Below are positions 51,875 through 61,631 of a DNA stretch of 64,000 bases, one piece after another. The stretch's first letter is position 1; each line of letters starts with the position of its first letter. The position numbers were made by a program, and so were the translations under genes. The stretch is taken from the NCBI GenBank assembly GCA_047619685.1, contig JBLHLC010000007.1, forward strand, positions 1 through 64,000, written 5' to 3'. The stretch is from JABDJZ01 sp047619685 (lineage in GTDB: Bacteria; Bacteroidota; Rhodothermia; Rhodothermales; UBA10348). The notes below the pieces were generated by a model. It was not told where the DNA came from. It saw nothing but the letters and a program-made list of their open reading frames with translations, and ran no database searches.

Positions 51875-52125
51875 TGCTTCTCTCGATTCCCCATGTTTCA
51901 GAGTCCTGCAGCTGTGGGGTTGCAGCAATACATCGACCGCCTGACCAGACGATATGTAATTATCTGGACCTCATTGGCGTGTTCGAGGTGCTCCTGAGAC
52001 AATGGGTCAATTCTTCAGAATCCAGTCCTGAGATTGCCGGAGAGGTCGAGGACATGGTGGCAGCGCCGACCAACGTCCATGGTAATGGAGTCGGGTGAGA
52101 AACGTCGCCGTCCGCTTCGGGGAGC

Positions 52126-52773
52126 CTACCCTGCCGGCAGCATCCGCTCCGACGGCGCCTGCATCACGAGCTTCGGCTTGCGGTCAACGCCAAACAGTCC
52201 CCAGTGCTTCTCCGGCTCCATCGGTTCCTCTGATCCCTTCCAGGGCTCGTCGAATGCCTCGAACAGGAACGTGGTAATCCGCTGCTCCGTGCTCCACTCG
52301 ACCAGTTGGCGGCAGTAGATGGCCTGGAGTTCCTGCGATGCGTTCCAGGGCTCGATGCCGCGGCCGTTGGAGCCGGTCGTCCAGCCCGCTTCCGTGATCA
52401 CGACCTGCTTGTCTGGGTAGTGATCGGCTACGCTGTAGTAGTTCTGCTTGGTGTATTCCAGCGCGTTCTCGATGCTCTGGTACTCCCAGACGGGATAGGT
52501 GTGCACCGAAATGAAATCCAGCTCGGCCGCGAGTGGCTCCAGCTTTCCGGTCCAGGGGACATAATTCTCGCAGAAGGTGACGGGCTGCTGAATGGCCTTT
52601 TTCACACGGCGCACGAATTCGATCAGCCGATCGACCGGCACCATGTGATCGTTCCGCTCCACCGTGGCCTCGTTTCCTACCGAAACTGAAAAGGCGATCT
52701 CGGGATAGCGCGTGACAGGGGCCTGGTTCTCGCGATACCCCGAATAACAGATTGCGGGGCGGAATTCGACCAC
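52126..52773 (-). pseudogene. GH17-type glucanase with internal deletion
   Basis: From GTG 52773 the frame reads FRPAICYSGYRENQAP and then at once TRYPEIAFSVSVGNEATVERNDH. In full-length relatives about 75 residues (strands 2-3 of the TIM barrel) lie between these two blocks, so an in-frame deletion has occurred. The rest is intact: VTFCENYVPWTGKL, DFISVHTYPVWEY, VITEAGWTTGSNGRG (nucleophile Glu), FLFEAFDEPWKGS and KHWGLFGVDR. General-acid Glu is in SVGNEAT. The open frame is kept, but the barrel should not fold. Possibly translated, probably inactive. Confidence 0.75.
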
Positions 52774-52802
52774 CGTGGAGCTGTTGGTCCTGATGACTCC
52801 GC

Positions 52803-53404
52803 CTACTGGTACTTGAGGTTGCCTGCGGAGTCCCAAAGGCCCCAATGGGCACCGACGTCGCCCTCGGCACCGACCTTCCAGTTCTCGTCGAACGACGAGA
52901 GGTAGAAGAACTCGATCTCCTCCTCCTCACACCATCGGCAGATGTTGATGATGTACTCGAGCGCGTTGTCGTGGGACGGCACCGCCGAACCGTACGCCGA
53001 GCCCTGGCTCGGCCAGCCCGTCTCACTGATGATGACCTTCTTGCCCTTGGCCGCCTTCACGGCGCGTCGGTACATCTCCTTGACGTACACGAGCGAGTAT
53101 TCAGCCGAGCACTTCTCCCAGAACGGGTAGCAGTTCACCAGCAGCACGTCGACCGCGTCCACAATGCGATCCCCGGAACCGCCTCGTTACCCTCGATGCA
53201 GGAGAAATTGCGGATCCAACTTGTGTGCGGCGCAATGACGGCCAGTCGTTCGCGGATCTGCTCTTCACTGATGTGCGTGCCCGGCCGCTGACCATCCAGA
53301 TAGGGACTGAACGAGATGCCGTGGATTTTCTGCTCCAGAACCTTATGCAGGAGCGCGATGCGATCGGCGCTGGACAGTGCCGAGAAGTCCACGCCGCGCA
53401 ACGC
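52803..53404 (-). pseudogene. Second GH17-type protein, deleted and frameshifted
   Basis: N-terminal frame (from about 53401): RGVDFSALSSADRIALLHKVLEQKIHGISFSPYLDGQ and SWIRNFSCIEGNE. Another frame from about 53165: VDAVDVLLVNCYPFWEKCSAEYSLVYVKEM, KKVIISETGWPSQGSAYG, EEIEFFYLSSFDENWKVGAEGDVGAHWGLWD. About 100 residues with the general-acid region are lost between them. The two GH17 remnants lie in tandem, probably once an operon for beta-1,3-glucan handling. The 200 bases upstream of 53404 hold nothing recognisable. Confidence 0.78.
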
Positions 53405-53603
53405 GACCCAGGAAGGGATATTGTAGCCGGACGATAGGGGAGATTTTATGGGGGTGCGAGAACGGGTTTGGGGGAGTCGAGAAAACTACGACCGCCCAAA
53501 CTCGAATTCGGAGAAAAGCGTTTTCAGGGCGATTGAAGGCTCTATTCCACTCCCACTCGCCCCGGTTGAGGGGTAGCCCATCCGGAGCCCACCATGAAAG
53601 GCA

Positions 53604-55667
53604 TCACTCCGGCAACGCAAACGCCACGTACGTCCCGCCACTGGGCGCTCCGTTTTTCCCTCCTCCGGCCGCGATCACGATGTACTGCCGCCCATCCACC
53701 ATGTAGGTCGATGGGGTGGCATTTCCCGCCGCCGGAAGCGCATGCTCCCAGAGGAGTTCTCCGGTCATTTTGTCAAATGCGCGGATTTTTTTGTCGTAGG
53801 TGGTGGCGGCGATGATCAGCAGTCCGTTCTGGGTGACAATGGCGCCGCCGTAGTTGTCCGTGCCGGTGTCGGTGAGTCCCTGCGCCACCAGTTCCGGGTA
53901 CTCGCCGAACGGGATCGACCAGGTAATGGACCCATCGTTCAGGTTGATCGCGCTGAGGGTGCCCCAAGGCGTCTTCGTCCCGGGATACCCCTCGTGATCC
54001 AGGAAGATGTCGATGACCGTGGTGCGGTAGGGGAGGTCGAAGGGTGTCGTGCCCACCTTCTGGGCGGAGGAGTCGATGCCGGTCTCCAGGAAATTGATGA
54101 TGTCCTCGACCATCGACCGCCTCAGGGAGTTTCCAAAGGCAGGCATCAGTCCGGAGCCCTCCTGAATGACGCGGGAGACCTCGTCGCGCGATTTCCGCTG
54201 AACCACTCCGATGAGCGTCGGTCCCGCGCCGCTTCCGGCTCGGTCCGCCCCATGGCAACTGCTGCAGTGGGCAGCATAGAGCGACTCGTCGCTGGGCTCG
54301 GCGAGCCTGAGCAGCCAGCCCTGCTCGTTCGAATTGAAGTACAGGTGCCCGGTTTCTGGGTCGAAGGCCGGGCCACCCCACTCTCCACCTCCGTCCGTGC
54401 CGGGATAAAGGATGATCCCTTCGGTGCTGGGGGGCGACCATGGTCCCTGGGTGGGGAAATCGCGAAAGGTCTTGAGCGCACTGGCATGGGCCTCCGGCGT
54501 CCGGGTGGTGAGGTCGTCCTCGGTCAACTGCATGCGTGCCACGGCGGGCGGAAGCACGGGGAGCGGCTGGGATTTGGCCATCTGTTCACCCGGCAGGCCA
54601 CCGCCAGGCATCGGCACCTCCTCGATGGGGAAGAGGCTCTCTCCTGTTTCGCGATCCAGAACAAACACGTGCCCGGTCTTGGTAATCTGGGCGATGGCGT
54701 CCACCTTCCGCCCTTCGTGTGTCACCGTAACCAGGGCCGGAGGCGCGGGGAAATCCCGGTCCCAGAGGTCGTGCCGGATACCCTGGAAGTGCCAGATGCG
54801 CTCGCCTGTCCGCGCGTCCAGGGCCAGGATGGTATTGGCAAAGAGGTTGTCGCCCGCCCGGTTTGCACCGTAGAAATCGTACGAGGCACTTCCCGTGGCA
54901 GCGAAGACCATTCCGCGCTTCTGGTCGACGGTAACGCCGCTCCACGCGTTCGCACCACCGGCAATCTCCCAGGCATCAGGCGGCCAGGTCTCATAGCCGA
55001 ACTCGCCTGGACGGGGAATGGTGTGAAAACTCCAGCGCAGGGCGCCGGTCTCCACGTCATACGCACGGATGTCGCCGGGGGCGCTAGGGAGAGATTCGGG
55101 CATCGAACTGCCGATTATCAGCAGGTCTTCGAACACCACGCCCGGCGTGCTCGCACTCACAGAGAGTCCTTCGGCCGGTCGCCCCAGGCCCTCGCGCAGG
55201 TCGACCCAGCCGTCGTTCCCGAAGGTGGGGATGGGCTGGCCGGTCGTCCTGTCGAGTGCGTAGAGCCGATTCCGGTAGTTGAAGATCACCCGGTCACCGG
55301 TCACCACCACGCCCCGATGCCGAAACCGCGTGCCGCCTCCTTCGCCTCCAGTCGGATCGAACTGCCAGATCATGTCACCGGTTGCGGCATTCAGCGCGAA
55401 CACGTGGAGCCGGGGGGTGGTGGCGTACATCACGCCGTCGATCACGATGGGGTTGGCCTGCATTTCCGACCCCTGGGATTCGTGCCCGGTCTCATAGGTC
55501 CAGGCGACTTCCAATTCGGCGACATTGGCTGGCGAGATCTGGTCCAGCGTCACATAGTGGGTGTTATCGCTGTTCCCGCCGTAGACCGGCCAGTTGTTTT
55601 GTCTCTCAGGGGAGCAGGCACCAAAGGCCAGGCATCCTACTATGATGAGGGTATTCCGGAGGGCCAT
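53604..55667 (-). CDS. PQQ-dependent dehydrogenase with inserted haem-c domain (lipoprotein)
   Basis: 687 residues. A lipoprotein signal (TLIIVGCLAFGAC) is followed by an eight-bladed quinoprotein propeller: NNWPVYGGNSDNTHYVTLDQI, VDGVMYATTPRLHVFALNAATG, GIRHDLWDRDFPAPPALV and GGEWGGPAFDPETGHLYFNSNEQ. A cytochrome-c unit interrupts the propeller at about 450-530, with haem-binding CSSCHGADRAG and axial Met in GLMPAFGN. The last blades follow (TKTPWGTLSAINLNDGSITW, GGAIVTQNGLLIIAATTYDKKIRAFD). This is the soluble quinohaemoprotein plan used for sugars and polyols, in the periplasm. Confidence 0.92.
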   Translation of the reverse strand: MALRNTLIIVGCLAFGACSPERQNNWPVYGGNSDNTHYVTLDQISPANVAELEVAWTYETGHESQGSEMQANPIVIDGVMYATTPRLHVFALNAATGDMIWQFDPTGGEGGGTRFRHRGVVVTGDRVIFNYRNRLYALDRTTGQPIPTFGNDGWVDLREGLGRPAEGLSVSASTPGVVFEDLLIIGSSMPESLPSAPGDIRAYDVETGALRWSFHTIPRPGEFGYETWPPDAWEIAGGANAWSGVTVDQKRGMVFAATGSASYDFYGANRAGDNLFANTILALDARTGERIWHFQGIRHDLWDRDFPAPPALVTVTHEGRKVDAIAQITKTGHVFVLDRETGESLFPIEEVPMPGGGLPGEQMAKSQPLPVLPPAVARMQLTEDDLTTRTPEAHASALKTFRDFPTQGPWSPPSTEGIILYPGTDGGGEWGGPAFDPETGHLYFNSNEQGWLLRLAEPSDESLYAAHCSSCHGADRAGSGAGPTLIGVVQRKSRDEVSRVIQEGSGLMPAFGNSLRRSMVEDIINFLETGIDSSAQKVGTTPFDLPYRTTVIDIFLDHEGYPGTKTPWGTLSAINLNDGSITWSIPFGEYPELVAQGLTDTGTDNYGGAIVTQNGLLIIAATTYDKKIRAFDKMTGELLWEHALPAAGNATPSTYMVDGRQYIVIAAGGGKNGAPSGGTYVAFALPE

Positions 55668-55757
55668 GGTGCGTCAATCGTTTTGTGTGCCTAAGGCTAC
55701 GGCACAACCGAATCGATTGCTCGTGGCTACCACCCCGATGTAACGACTCTGGAACGC

Positions 55758-56390
55758 CTACCGGATGTGAATCACCTGCTTCATCTCTCGCGATGACCCG
55801 ACGTCAATGATGAAGAGGTAGCCATGGACGTTAACCCGGACAGTAGGTCTCCGCATCCAGGTCGATGGTGAGTGTGGTCGATTCACGAAACGGATTTGGA
55901 TAGGAGGAGGCCACGTTGAATGCCATCGGAACGGAGACAGCCGGTTCCAGTGCCGTGGCCATCGGGAGCCCACAAGCCGGTTGACGAACTCGCCGACAGC
56001 AACGGAAAGGGTATCGTTCACAGTGTAGAACCGGTTGACCGATCCATCCAGCCGGCCCTCGGGGTAACCGGACCAGTAGCGCTCGACCTGGGTCCAGGTC
56101 CTTCCGCCGTTTTGGGTCATGGAGGTGACTCCGCGCCCCGAGGCCCACCCAAGGTTCTCCGTGACGAATCCAATTCCCTGGAGTCCTGCGTAGGTGGTAC
56201 TGCCCTGGAAATAGAGCTCGGTCCACGTTTCCCCTTCGTCCACGGTCTTCAACACCTTGCTCTCGTCGTCCAGGTCGTTGTTGGAGTATTCCACGGCGAT
56301 ATAGCCCACCTGGCGTGACGGGGAGGAGATCTTCCATCCCCACTCTCCGCGAACGCCATCGTTCGAAGTGCATCTTGATTTTTCGGTTCT
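55758..56390 (-). pseudogene. YCF48/BNR-repeat secreted protein with T9SS tail, frameshifted
   Basis: Frame 1: VRGEWGWKISSPSRQVGYIAVEYSNND, VLKTVDEGETWTELYF, GFVTENLGWASGRG, TQNGGRTWTQVERYW, repeats of the YCF48-like propeller. Frame 2 continues with FNVASSYPNPFRESTTLTIDLDAET, a T9SS tail start. Frame 1 returns to end with FIIDVGSSREMKQVIHIR. Two frameshifts, loss of the middle of the tail, and no N-terminal half: a remnant. Confidence 0.72.
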
Positions 56391-56512
56391 CGGGTAGGGG
56401 ACCTACATACTGGTCCTCGTGGCCGACAGCCGGCAAGTCAGTAGGCCTTTGATCCTGGTCAGGTGGAGGTTCGACGGGCCGGCGACCTACATTGGTACCT
56501 CAGCTCAGCGTA

Positions 56513-57703
56513 ATGACGAAAGACAAAGCGGACGTCCTGGTTATCGGCGCGGGTCTCATGGGCTCAGCGGCTGCTCGGCATTGCGCAGACGCCGGCGCAT
56601 CCGTCATCCTGATCGGACCCGACGAGCCCCCAGACCTCAGGAATCACACAGGTGTTTTCGCCAGCCACTACGACGAGGGCCGGATCACCAGAACCCTGGA
56701 CCGGAGCGCGGTTTGGGGCGAGTTGGCCCGGCGTTCCATGGAGCGATATGCAGCCCTGGAAGACCGCACGGGCATCGACTTTCACGAGTCTCGCGGCTTC
56801 CTGCGGGTCGATCCCCCGGGTAGCCCGGCACCGGATGACGTCGGGAAGGTCGAGAAGGAGCTGAAGGCCTCCTACCAGACGCTCTCACCTGGCGAGTTGA
56901 AGGCGCAGCTTCCGGACTTCGACTTTCCCGAGGGATATACGGGCATGCTGGAGCGAGGGCTTGCAGGCGTGATCAACCCGCGGCGACTCTTGGAGGCCCA
57001 GCACGAGGCGTTGAGACTGGCGGGTGGTCGCGTTATCAGGCACGTCGTACACCGGTTGGATCGGGACGGAGGTGCGTTCGCGGTTCGAGTGCCGGAGGGC
57101 ACAATCCGTGCTGAGCGTCTGATTGTGGCCACGGGTGCGGTCACGGGCCTGAGGCCCCTGACACCAGAGCGCGTTCCGCTTCGCGTGGCGGTAGAGACGG
57201 TCTGGCTGGCTCGCGTCACCGAGGGGGAGGCAGCCAGGATGACGGCGAGCCCTCCGCTCCCGGGACTCTGGTATGAGATGGACTGGCACGCCACGATCCC
57301 CCATATCTACTTCCTTCCGCCCATCCGATACCCCGACGGTCATTGGTACCTCAAGATTGGAGGCGACGCCGATCCCGGCGTACCGTTGGAGAATATGGAG
57401 GACGTGAGGCGGTTTTTCGCGGCAGGGGGGACGGCTACGAGGGCAGTGGAGTTGCGTGAGATCATACACCGACTCTTGCCCCGACTGTCTCTGGACCAGG
57501 GGATGGCGATGCCCTGTATTCTCTGCTACACTGCACACGGCAGGCCGTACATCCATCAATTTCCGGACGGTACGGTGGTAGCCGCCGGAGGCAACGGGTC
57601 AGCGGCGAAGTCGAGTGATGAAATAGGCCGACTTGCCGCCAGGCGCTCACTGGGCCTTGAATCTGACCCGACCCTGCCAGATGCATTGTTTGAGATCCGG
57701 TAG
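56513..57703 (+). CDS. DAO-family FAD-dependent oxidoreductase (sarcosine oxidase-like)
   Basis: 396 residues from ATG 56513. FAD-binding start ADVLVIGAGLMGSAAARHCADAGASVILIG, then HTGVFASHYDEGRITR (the loop before the flavin link site), IDFHESRGFLRV, GVINPRRLLEAQHEALRLAGGRVI and AERLIVATGAVT. The C-terminal part has LPRLSLDQGMAMPCILCYTAHGRPYIHQFPDGTVVAAGGNGSAAKSSDEIGRLAA, equivalent to the CxYTxTPD/GxGFK region where the Cys can hold FAD covalently (here ILCYTAHG). It oxidises an N-methyl or secondary amine. The convergent kinase gene lies 21 bases downstream. Confidence 0.9.
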   Translation: MTKDKADVLVIGAGLMGSAAARHCADAGASVILIGPDEPPDLRNHTGVFASHYDEGRITRTLDRSAVWGELARRSMERYAALEDRTGIDFHESRGFLRVDPPGSPAPDDVGKVEKELKASYQTLSPGELKAQLPDFDFPEGYTGMLERGLAGVINPRRLLEAQHEALRLAGGRVIRHVVHRLDRDGGAFAVRVPEGTIRAERLIVATGAVTGLRPLTPERVPLRVAVETVWLARVTEGEAARMTASPPLPGLWYEMDWHATIPHIYFLPPIRYPDGHWYLKIGGDADPGVPLENMEDVRRFFAAGGTATRAVELREIIHRLLPRLSLDQGMAMPCILCYTAHGRPYIHQFPDGTVVAAGGNGSAAKSSDEIGRLAARRSLGLESDPTLPDALFEIR

Positions 57704-57724
57704 ACGTCTGTTGCGCTCTTGCGA

Positions 57725-58657
57725 TCACATCGCGGAGCGCCATTCGGTCTGAGGAGTGGCCCGTATGCCCTTCGCCAACCGGACCATCTCCTCGTGGAGA
57801 CGCGCCTTCGCCGGGTCTGGATCGGATATGTGGTATTTCCAGTACCTCCAGCACGAGACCAACACCGCGGCATATTCCGCAAAGCCCTGAAGCGCCGCCT
57901 TTTCGGCTTCCTCCAGTTTGCGCACTTCGTTGTATCCCTGGATGAGCGCCTGAGCCTTGCTCAACACCACGCGCTCGTCGACCACGCACATCCCGACTAT
58001 TCCAGCGCCAAGATCGAAAGCAAGGTCTCCAGGCCGAGCCTCCTCAAAGTCAATGATCGCCTGAATCATCCCCTCGCGCCAGAGCACGTTGTCGTAGAAA
58101 ATATCTCCGTGAACGAGGCCCGTGGGCAAACCCGATGGCCTCGCCGCCTGGAAGTCTGCAATGCGGCCTGATGCCCAGTGAAGGTGCGCCGAGTCCACGC
58201 CCTGGTCCCTCATTCTCGTAAACCCGAGCAACCCGTAGTCCACCCGATTCGCCAGGTACTCCGGCGGCGGAGCCTCATGCAGGCGAGCCATAGAGCGCCC
58301 AACCTGGATCAACATCGCGGGGGTCACGTCACGAATAGTCTCCCCCTCGATGTAATTTTTCAGGAGAACGGGTTTGTTGCGATGCATGACGGCAAGCGCG
58401 CCGTCGGCAGTTGATGCCAGTGTTGTCGTCCCAATCCCGCGCGCTTTCAGGTATGCCAGAAGATGGCCGAGTTCGACGGCCTGCCCGAACGATTTCCCCT
58501 CGATCACGGTCAGGACGAAACGGCCCTCTTGCGCCTGGACGAGGTAGTTCGAATTGTCTCCGCCGGCCGCAATCTCTTTGAATGCCACAACCGCGAGGCC
58601 AAACCGGCCAGCGATCTCCCGGATTTCGCTTTCCTCAAGGGAGGTGTAGACCGCCAT
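57725..58657 (-). CDS. Aminoglycoside-phosphotransferase/homoserine-kinase-type protein (HSK2-like)
   Basis: 310 residues from ATG 58657 (MAVYTSLEESEI). The kinase-like fold shows ISAGGDNSNYLVQAQEGRFVLTVIEGKS in the N-lobe, LLKNYIEGETI, RSMARLHEAP, the catalytic loop GLVHGDIFYDNVLW and the metal site AIIDFEEARPGDLAFDLG. Order and spacing resemble ThrB2-type homoserine kinases, though N-acetylhexosamine or choline kinases share the plan. It follows no threonine genes, so the substrate is open. Confidence 0.82.
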   Translation of the reverse strand: MAVYTSLEESEIREIAGRFGLAVVAFKEIAAGGDNSNYLVQAQEGRFVLTVIEGKSFGQAVELGHLLAYLKARGIGTTTLASTADGALAVMHRNKPVLLKNYIEGETIRDVTPAMLIQVGRSMARLHEAPPPEYLANRVDYGLLGFTRMRDQGVDSAHLHWASGRIADFQAARPSGLPTGLVHGDIFYDNVLWREGMIQAIIDFEEARPGDLAFDLGAGIVGMCVVDERVVLSKAQALIQGYNEVRKLEEAEKAALQGFAEYAAVLVSCWRYWKYHISDPDPAKARLHEEMVRLAKGIRATPQTEWRSAM

Positions 58658-58685
58658 GTTTTCGGGCGTAATGTGGACCAGACCG

Positions 58686-58907
58686 TCAGGCCGACCTTCG
58701 AATTTTCTCGTGACTCTCCACGTAGGCGAAGGCCTCAACGGGGTCGTGGCTTTTTTGCCGGAGCCCTTCTATGAGTCTCGCTGACAACGCGTAGGTGGCA
58801 GGAACCAGGACCAGGCCGCCAACGGACCTCAGGTCACGGGCCAGGATCATCCCCGGGCGAAGGTCTTCAAGAGCAATTCGGACACCTTGGAAATCTGACT
58901 CGGGCAT
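58686..58907 (-). pseudogene. C-terminal fragment of an HD-type regulator
   Basis: 73 residues: ALEDLRPGMILARDLRSVGGLVLVPATYALSARLIEGLRQ. This is the usual end of HDOD/HD-GYP-type phosphodiesterase regulators (LxxGMVLARDVxxxxGxLLLPxGxxLT). The HD domain and any receiver are missing. Confidence 0.6.
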
Positions 58908-59116
58908 AGTGAACGCATGTAGTTACGATAAATCATCCTTGGTTGACAAGTTCGAAACTCCACGCTTCTTGTCACCCGCGTACAATCACCCATTCAACCT
59001 TGTAGGAACTACGTATTGCCGCGGACGGACCTCGGGCTTACTGCAGCAAGAAGCTGTGTGCCGCAACCCCGTTGGTCTTCACTCTAAGGCGGAAGCTGAC
59101 ACGGTCTCCCACCGCA

Positions 59117-59815
59117 ATGCCAAACCGGGCCGAACTAGTCCCACTCATTGATGCCGAATATCGAACGAACTCCAGCCGGTATGCACGGGGGATAATGGGC
59201 ACTTCGTTGGGAGGGCTTAACGCAGCCTACTTTGCCGCGAACCGAACCGACAGATTCTACCTCGTTGGAGTGCAGTCTCCTGCGTTTCGGTCGGGCAATC
59301 AAATTTATGACCTGTTTCGGGACCACGATGTTCGAGACGTTCGCGTACACATGTCGTGGGGGACCATCAACGACGTTGGGACCGCGGGACAGGTGATGTC
59401 TGACATCATGACGTTGAAAGGTTATGATCTGACGACTGTCGTGCTCAATGAGGGCCACTCCTGGGGCTCCTGGCGAGCCACTCTCGACGATGTGTTCGAG
59501 TATTTCTGGGGCGCGGGTTCAAACGTGGCCGTATCGGACACACCGTCTCCCGAAACGCTCGAGTTCGACCTGTTCCCGAACCCGAGCGGTGGCGCGATGA
59601 CCGTTCGAGGTGGAATGGGCCTGGCCAAAGTCGTCCGGATTGTCGTCTACGACATGCTGGGGCGCCGGTCAGGCGCGTGGTTGGCTGAGTCTACTGATTC
59701 GGGAGGCTTTAGGGCTGATATTGACCTCACCGGTGCCGCGCCCGGCCTATATGTGGTCCGCCTTGAGATGCGGGACGGGTCGGCAGTGAGTCGTCCGATC
59801 CTTTTGGGTCGGTGA
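59117..59815 (+). pseudogene. Esterase with T9SS tail, N-terminal half missing
   Basis: From ATG 59117: ELVPLIDAEYRTNSSRYARGIMGTSLGGLNAAYFAANRTDRF, a PF00756-type esterase around its nucleophile (GTSLGG). A catalytic His is in LNEGHSWGSWRATLDDVFEYFW. After residue 145 follows a T9SS tail (FDLFPNPSGGAMTV, YDMLGRRSGAW, APGLYVVRLE). The sequence before EL-V-PLIDAEY lacks the oxyanion-loop HG strand and signal peptide, so the 5' half is gone. An open frame of 232 residues is kept, but an unexported, half-length esterase is unlikely to work. Confidence 0.75.
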
Positions 59816-59954
59816 CTGCTGCCAATCGGCTCAGTCGTTAGTTGCACATCGAGATCGAACTCCCTCCCTTCGGTCTCTGGGACACCTGGAGCGCCCCCTC
59901 AAGCATCTCGGAGCGCTCTCGCATCGACTGCAGCTCGTCAGGTTTAGCGGCAAT

Positions 59955-60386
59955 CTAGGTGACCGCGCGGACCGGGCGAATGGCACCTGCGAGCCTGGCG
60001 CCCAAATAACCCATCGGGATATAAGCCAGCAGCAGATCCGTGACCTTGAACCATAAGGGCCCGCCAAGAATGACGACTGCGGAAATGCCTCCAAGGAGGA
60101 AGAACGCCCCTATCCCCATTGCGACCGCGAAGCGGTGTTTCTTAGCCAATGTGGCCGCTACGAAGGAGCCTGCGAGTGCCCCCAGCGCGTGACCAAGGAA
60201 GGGAGGCAGGAAATTTACCGGCGAAAAAAGGCTCATGCTCTCGCGAAGTCTCTCCATGCTGGAAATATCCGCGCCCTCCGGAAGCGGAATCACCCACGGC
60301 CCGAGATTGACGATTCCCATGTTGACCAGGCTTCCGACCACAAGTCCGGCGAGTACGGCGAGTGCGATGTTGACGAGGGACTTCAT
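59955..60386 (-). CDS. Small membrane protein of unknown function
   Basis: 143 residues with four predicted helices: IALAVLAGLVVGSLVNMGIVNL, FLPPFLGHALGALAGSFVAATLA, FAVAMGIGAFFLLGGISAVVILGG and LLLAYIPMGYLGARLAGAI. A conserved-looking PPFLGHALGALAGSFVAA stretch occurs in small uncharacterised inner-membrane proteins. The frame continues past the stop for 38 more codons (AAKPDELQSMRERSEMLEGAL), which may be the tail of another lost protein. No role known. Confidence 0.75.
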   Translation of the reverse strand: MKSLVNIALAVLAGLVVGSLVNMGIVNLGPWVIPLPEGADISSMERLRESMSLFSPVNFLPPFLGHALGALAGSFVAATLAKKHRFAVAMGIGAFFLLGGISAVVILGGPLWFKVTDLLLAYIPMGYLGARLAGAIRPVRAVT

Positions 60387-60483
60387 TACTTGGCTCCAAG
60401 AAGGGTGACGTGGAGGAATGTAACGGCCACATTACCCGTGGTAAAACACGCGAGACCGCGAAGAGCAGAGTTCGGGCCCGAGA

Positions 60484-61536
60484 TCACATTGTGACAACGA
60501 CCTTGCCCACAGCGCGGCCCGTGGCGATGTGGGATAGCGCGGCCGCGGTCTCTTTTACCGGATACGATTTTCCGATGACCGGCTTCAGTGCCGATGTCGA
60601 GATCATCTCGCCGAGGACTGCAAGATCCGGCCCGTTCGCGACAGACAGATACCTTCGAAGGTTCTGACGGACGAACGGCGAAATCAAGAGGGGTTTCAGG
60701 AGGCGGGTCATCATGGCGAGGCCGCTTGCACCCGTGCCGCTGTTGACCACGAGCGTTCCAGTGGGCGAGAGCGCCCGCCGAACTTCCGCGAGCGGGCGGT
60801 TCTCGATGTTGTCGAAGATGGCGTCGTACTGCTGGCTGCCGTCGGCGAAGTCCGTCTGGGTGTAGTCGATGACGTGGTCCGCCCCCAGGCCCCTCACCGC
60901 GTCCACGTTCTTGGTACTGCAGACACCCGTCACCACCGCTCCCATGGAGTGAGCAATCTGTACCGCGAAGGAGCCCACTCCGCCGGAAGCCCCGTTGACC
61001 AGAATCGATTGACCAGGCTGGAGCCGGATCACGTCTCTGAGTGCGTGCAGCGCAGCGAGGCCGGACGTAGGGGTGGCGGCGGCGTCCTCGAAGGTGACGC
61101 CCTCCGGAATCGTTGACAGTGTCTTTTCTGCTACGCAGACATACTCGGCACAGGTACCGAAGCCAGCTCCGAAGACCCGGTCGCCGGGCAGGAAGTGGAT
61201 GACAGTTTTGCCCACGGCCTCGACCACGCCTGCCACATCAAATCCCGGGATCCCGGGTTTCGGCTTGAAGAGGCCTGTGGAGAAACGCATTACGAAGGGT
61301 GCGCCTCTGACCGCAAACACGTCGCCAACGTGGAGTCCAGCCGCATGCACCTTGATAAGCACCTCGTTCTCTTTGGCGATGGGCTTGTCGAGCGTTCGAA
61401 AGGCCAGTCCGTCAAACGAGCCATAGCGCTGGTGCGTCACGGCCTGCATTTGGGTCGAGGACCTGGATGCGACCACCCCACCGGATACAGGGCTATCTGG
61501 AGCGAGAGGGGATGTCTGTGCGGATGTCGACGTCAT
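60484..61536 (-). CDS. Zinc-independent MDR-family oxidoreductase (quinone reductase-like)
   Basis: 350 residues from ATG 61536. After a 30-residue lead (an internal ATG at 61449 starts the conserved part, MQAVTHQRYGSFDGL) come VLIKVHAAGLHVGDVFAVRGAP, GIPGFDVAGVVEAVGKTV, GTCAEYVCV, VTFEDAAATPTSGLAALHAL and the NAD(P) fold SILVNGASGGVGSFAVQIAHSMGA. It lacks the catalytic and structural zinc Cys sets, as in quinone/alkenal reductases. Divergent from a TetR gene; two operators lie just upstream, so it is probably repressed by it. Confidence 0.92.
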   Translation of the reverse strand: MTSTSAQTSPLAPDSPVSGGVVASRSSTQMQAVTHQRYGSFDGLAFRTLDKPIAKENEVLIKVHAAGLHVGDVFAVRGAPFVMRFSTGLFKPKPGIPGFDVAGVVEAVGKTVIHFLPGDRVFGAGFGTCAEYVCVAEKTLSTIPEGVTFEDAAATPTSGLAALHALRDVIRLQPGQSILVNGASGGVGSFAVQIAHSMGAVVTGVCSTKNVDAVRGLGADHVIDYTQTDFADGSQQYDAIFDNIENRPLAEVRRALSPTGTLVVNSGTGASGLAMMTRLLKPLLISPFVRQNLRRYLSVANGPDLAVLGEMISTSALKPVIGKSYPVKETAAALSHIATGRAVGKVVVTM

Positions 61537-61595
61537 GTTATCGGAGGCAAAGGCCTGAGAACCACCGGGCCGGTCGTGGCGTAGTTGGCATGTGA

Positions 61596-61631
61596 CTTAC
61601 GGTGTAAGGTGACCATCCTTACGGCGTAAGG
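61596..61631. promoter_or_regulatory. Tandem TetR-type operators between MDR gene and TetR gene
   Basis: Two perfect palindromes with the same core: CTTAC-GGT-GTAAG (61596-61608) and CCTTAC-GGC-GTAAGG (61617-61631). Centres are 22 bp apart, about two helical turns, on the same face of the DNA. They lie 60 bases before the MDR start and 90 before the TetR start, matching shared autoregulation. Confidence 0.8.

Noticed and set aside
50561..51997. A 478-codon open frame antisense to katG
   Set aside because: KatG is unambiguous on the other strand; the antisense product shows no family.
53742..55694. A 650-codon open frame antisense to the PQQ dehydrogenase
   Set aside because: Same reasoning: composition typical of a shadow frame and no motif, while the sense protein is fully conserved.
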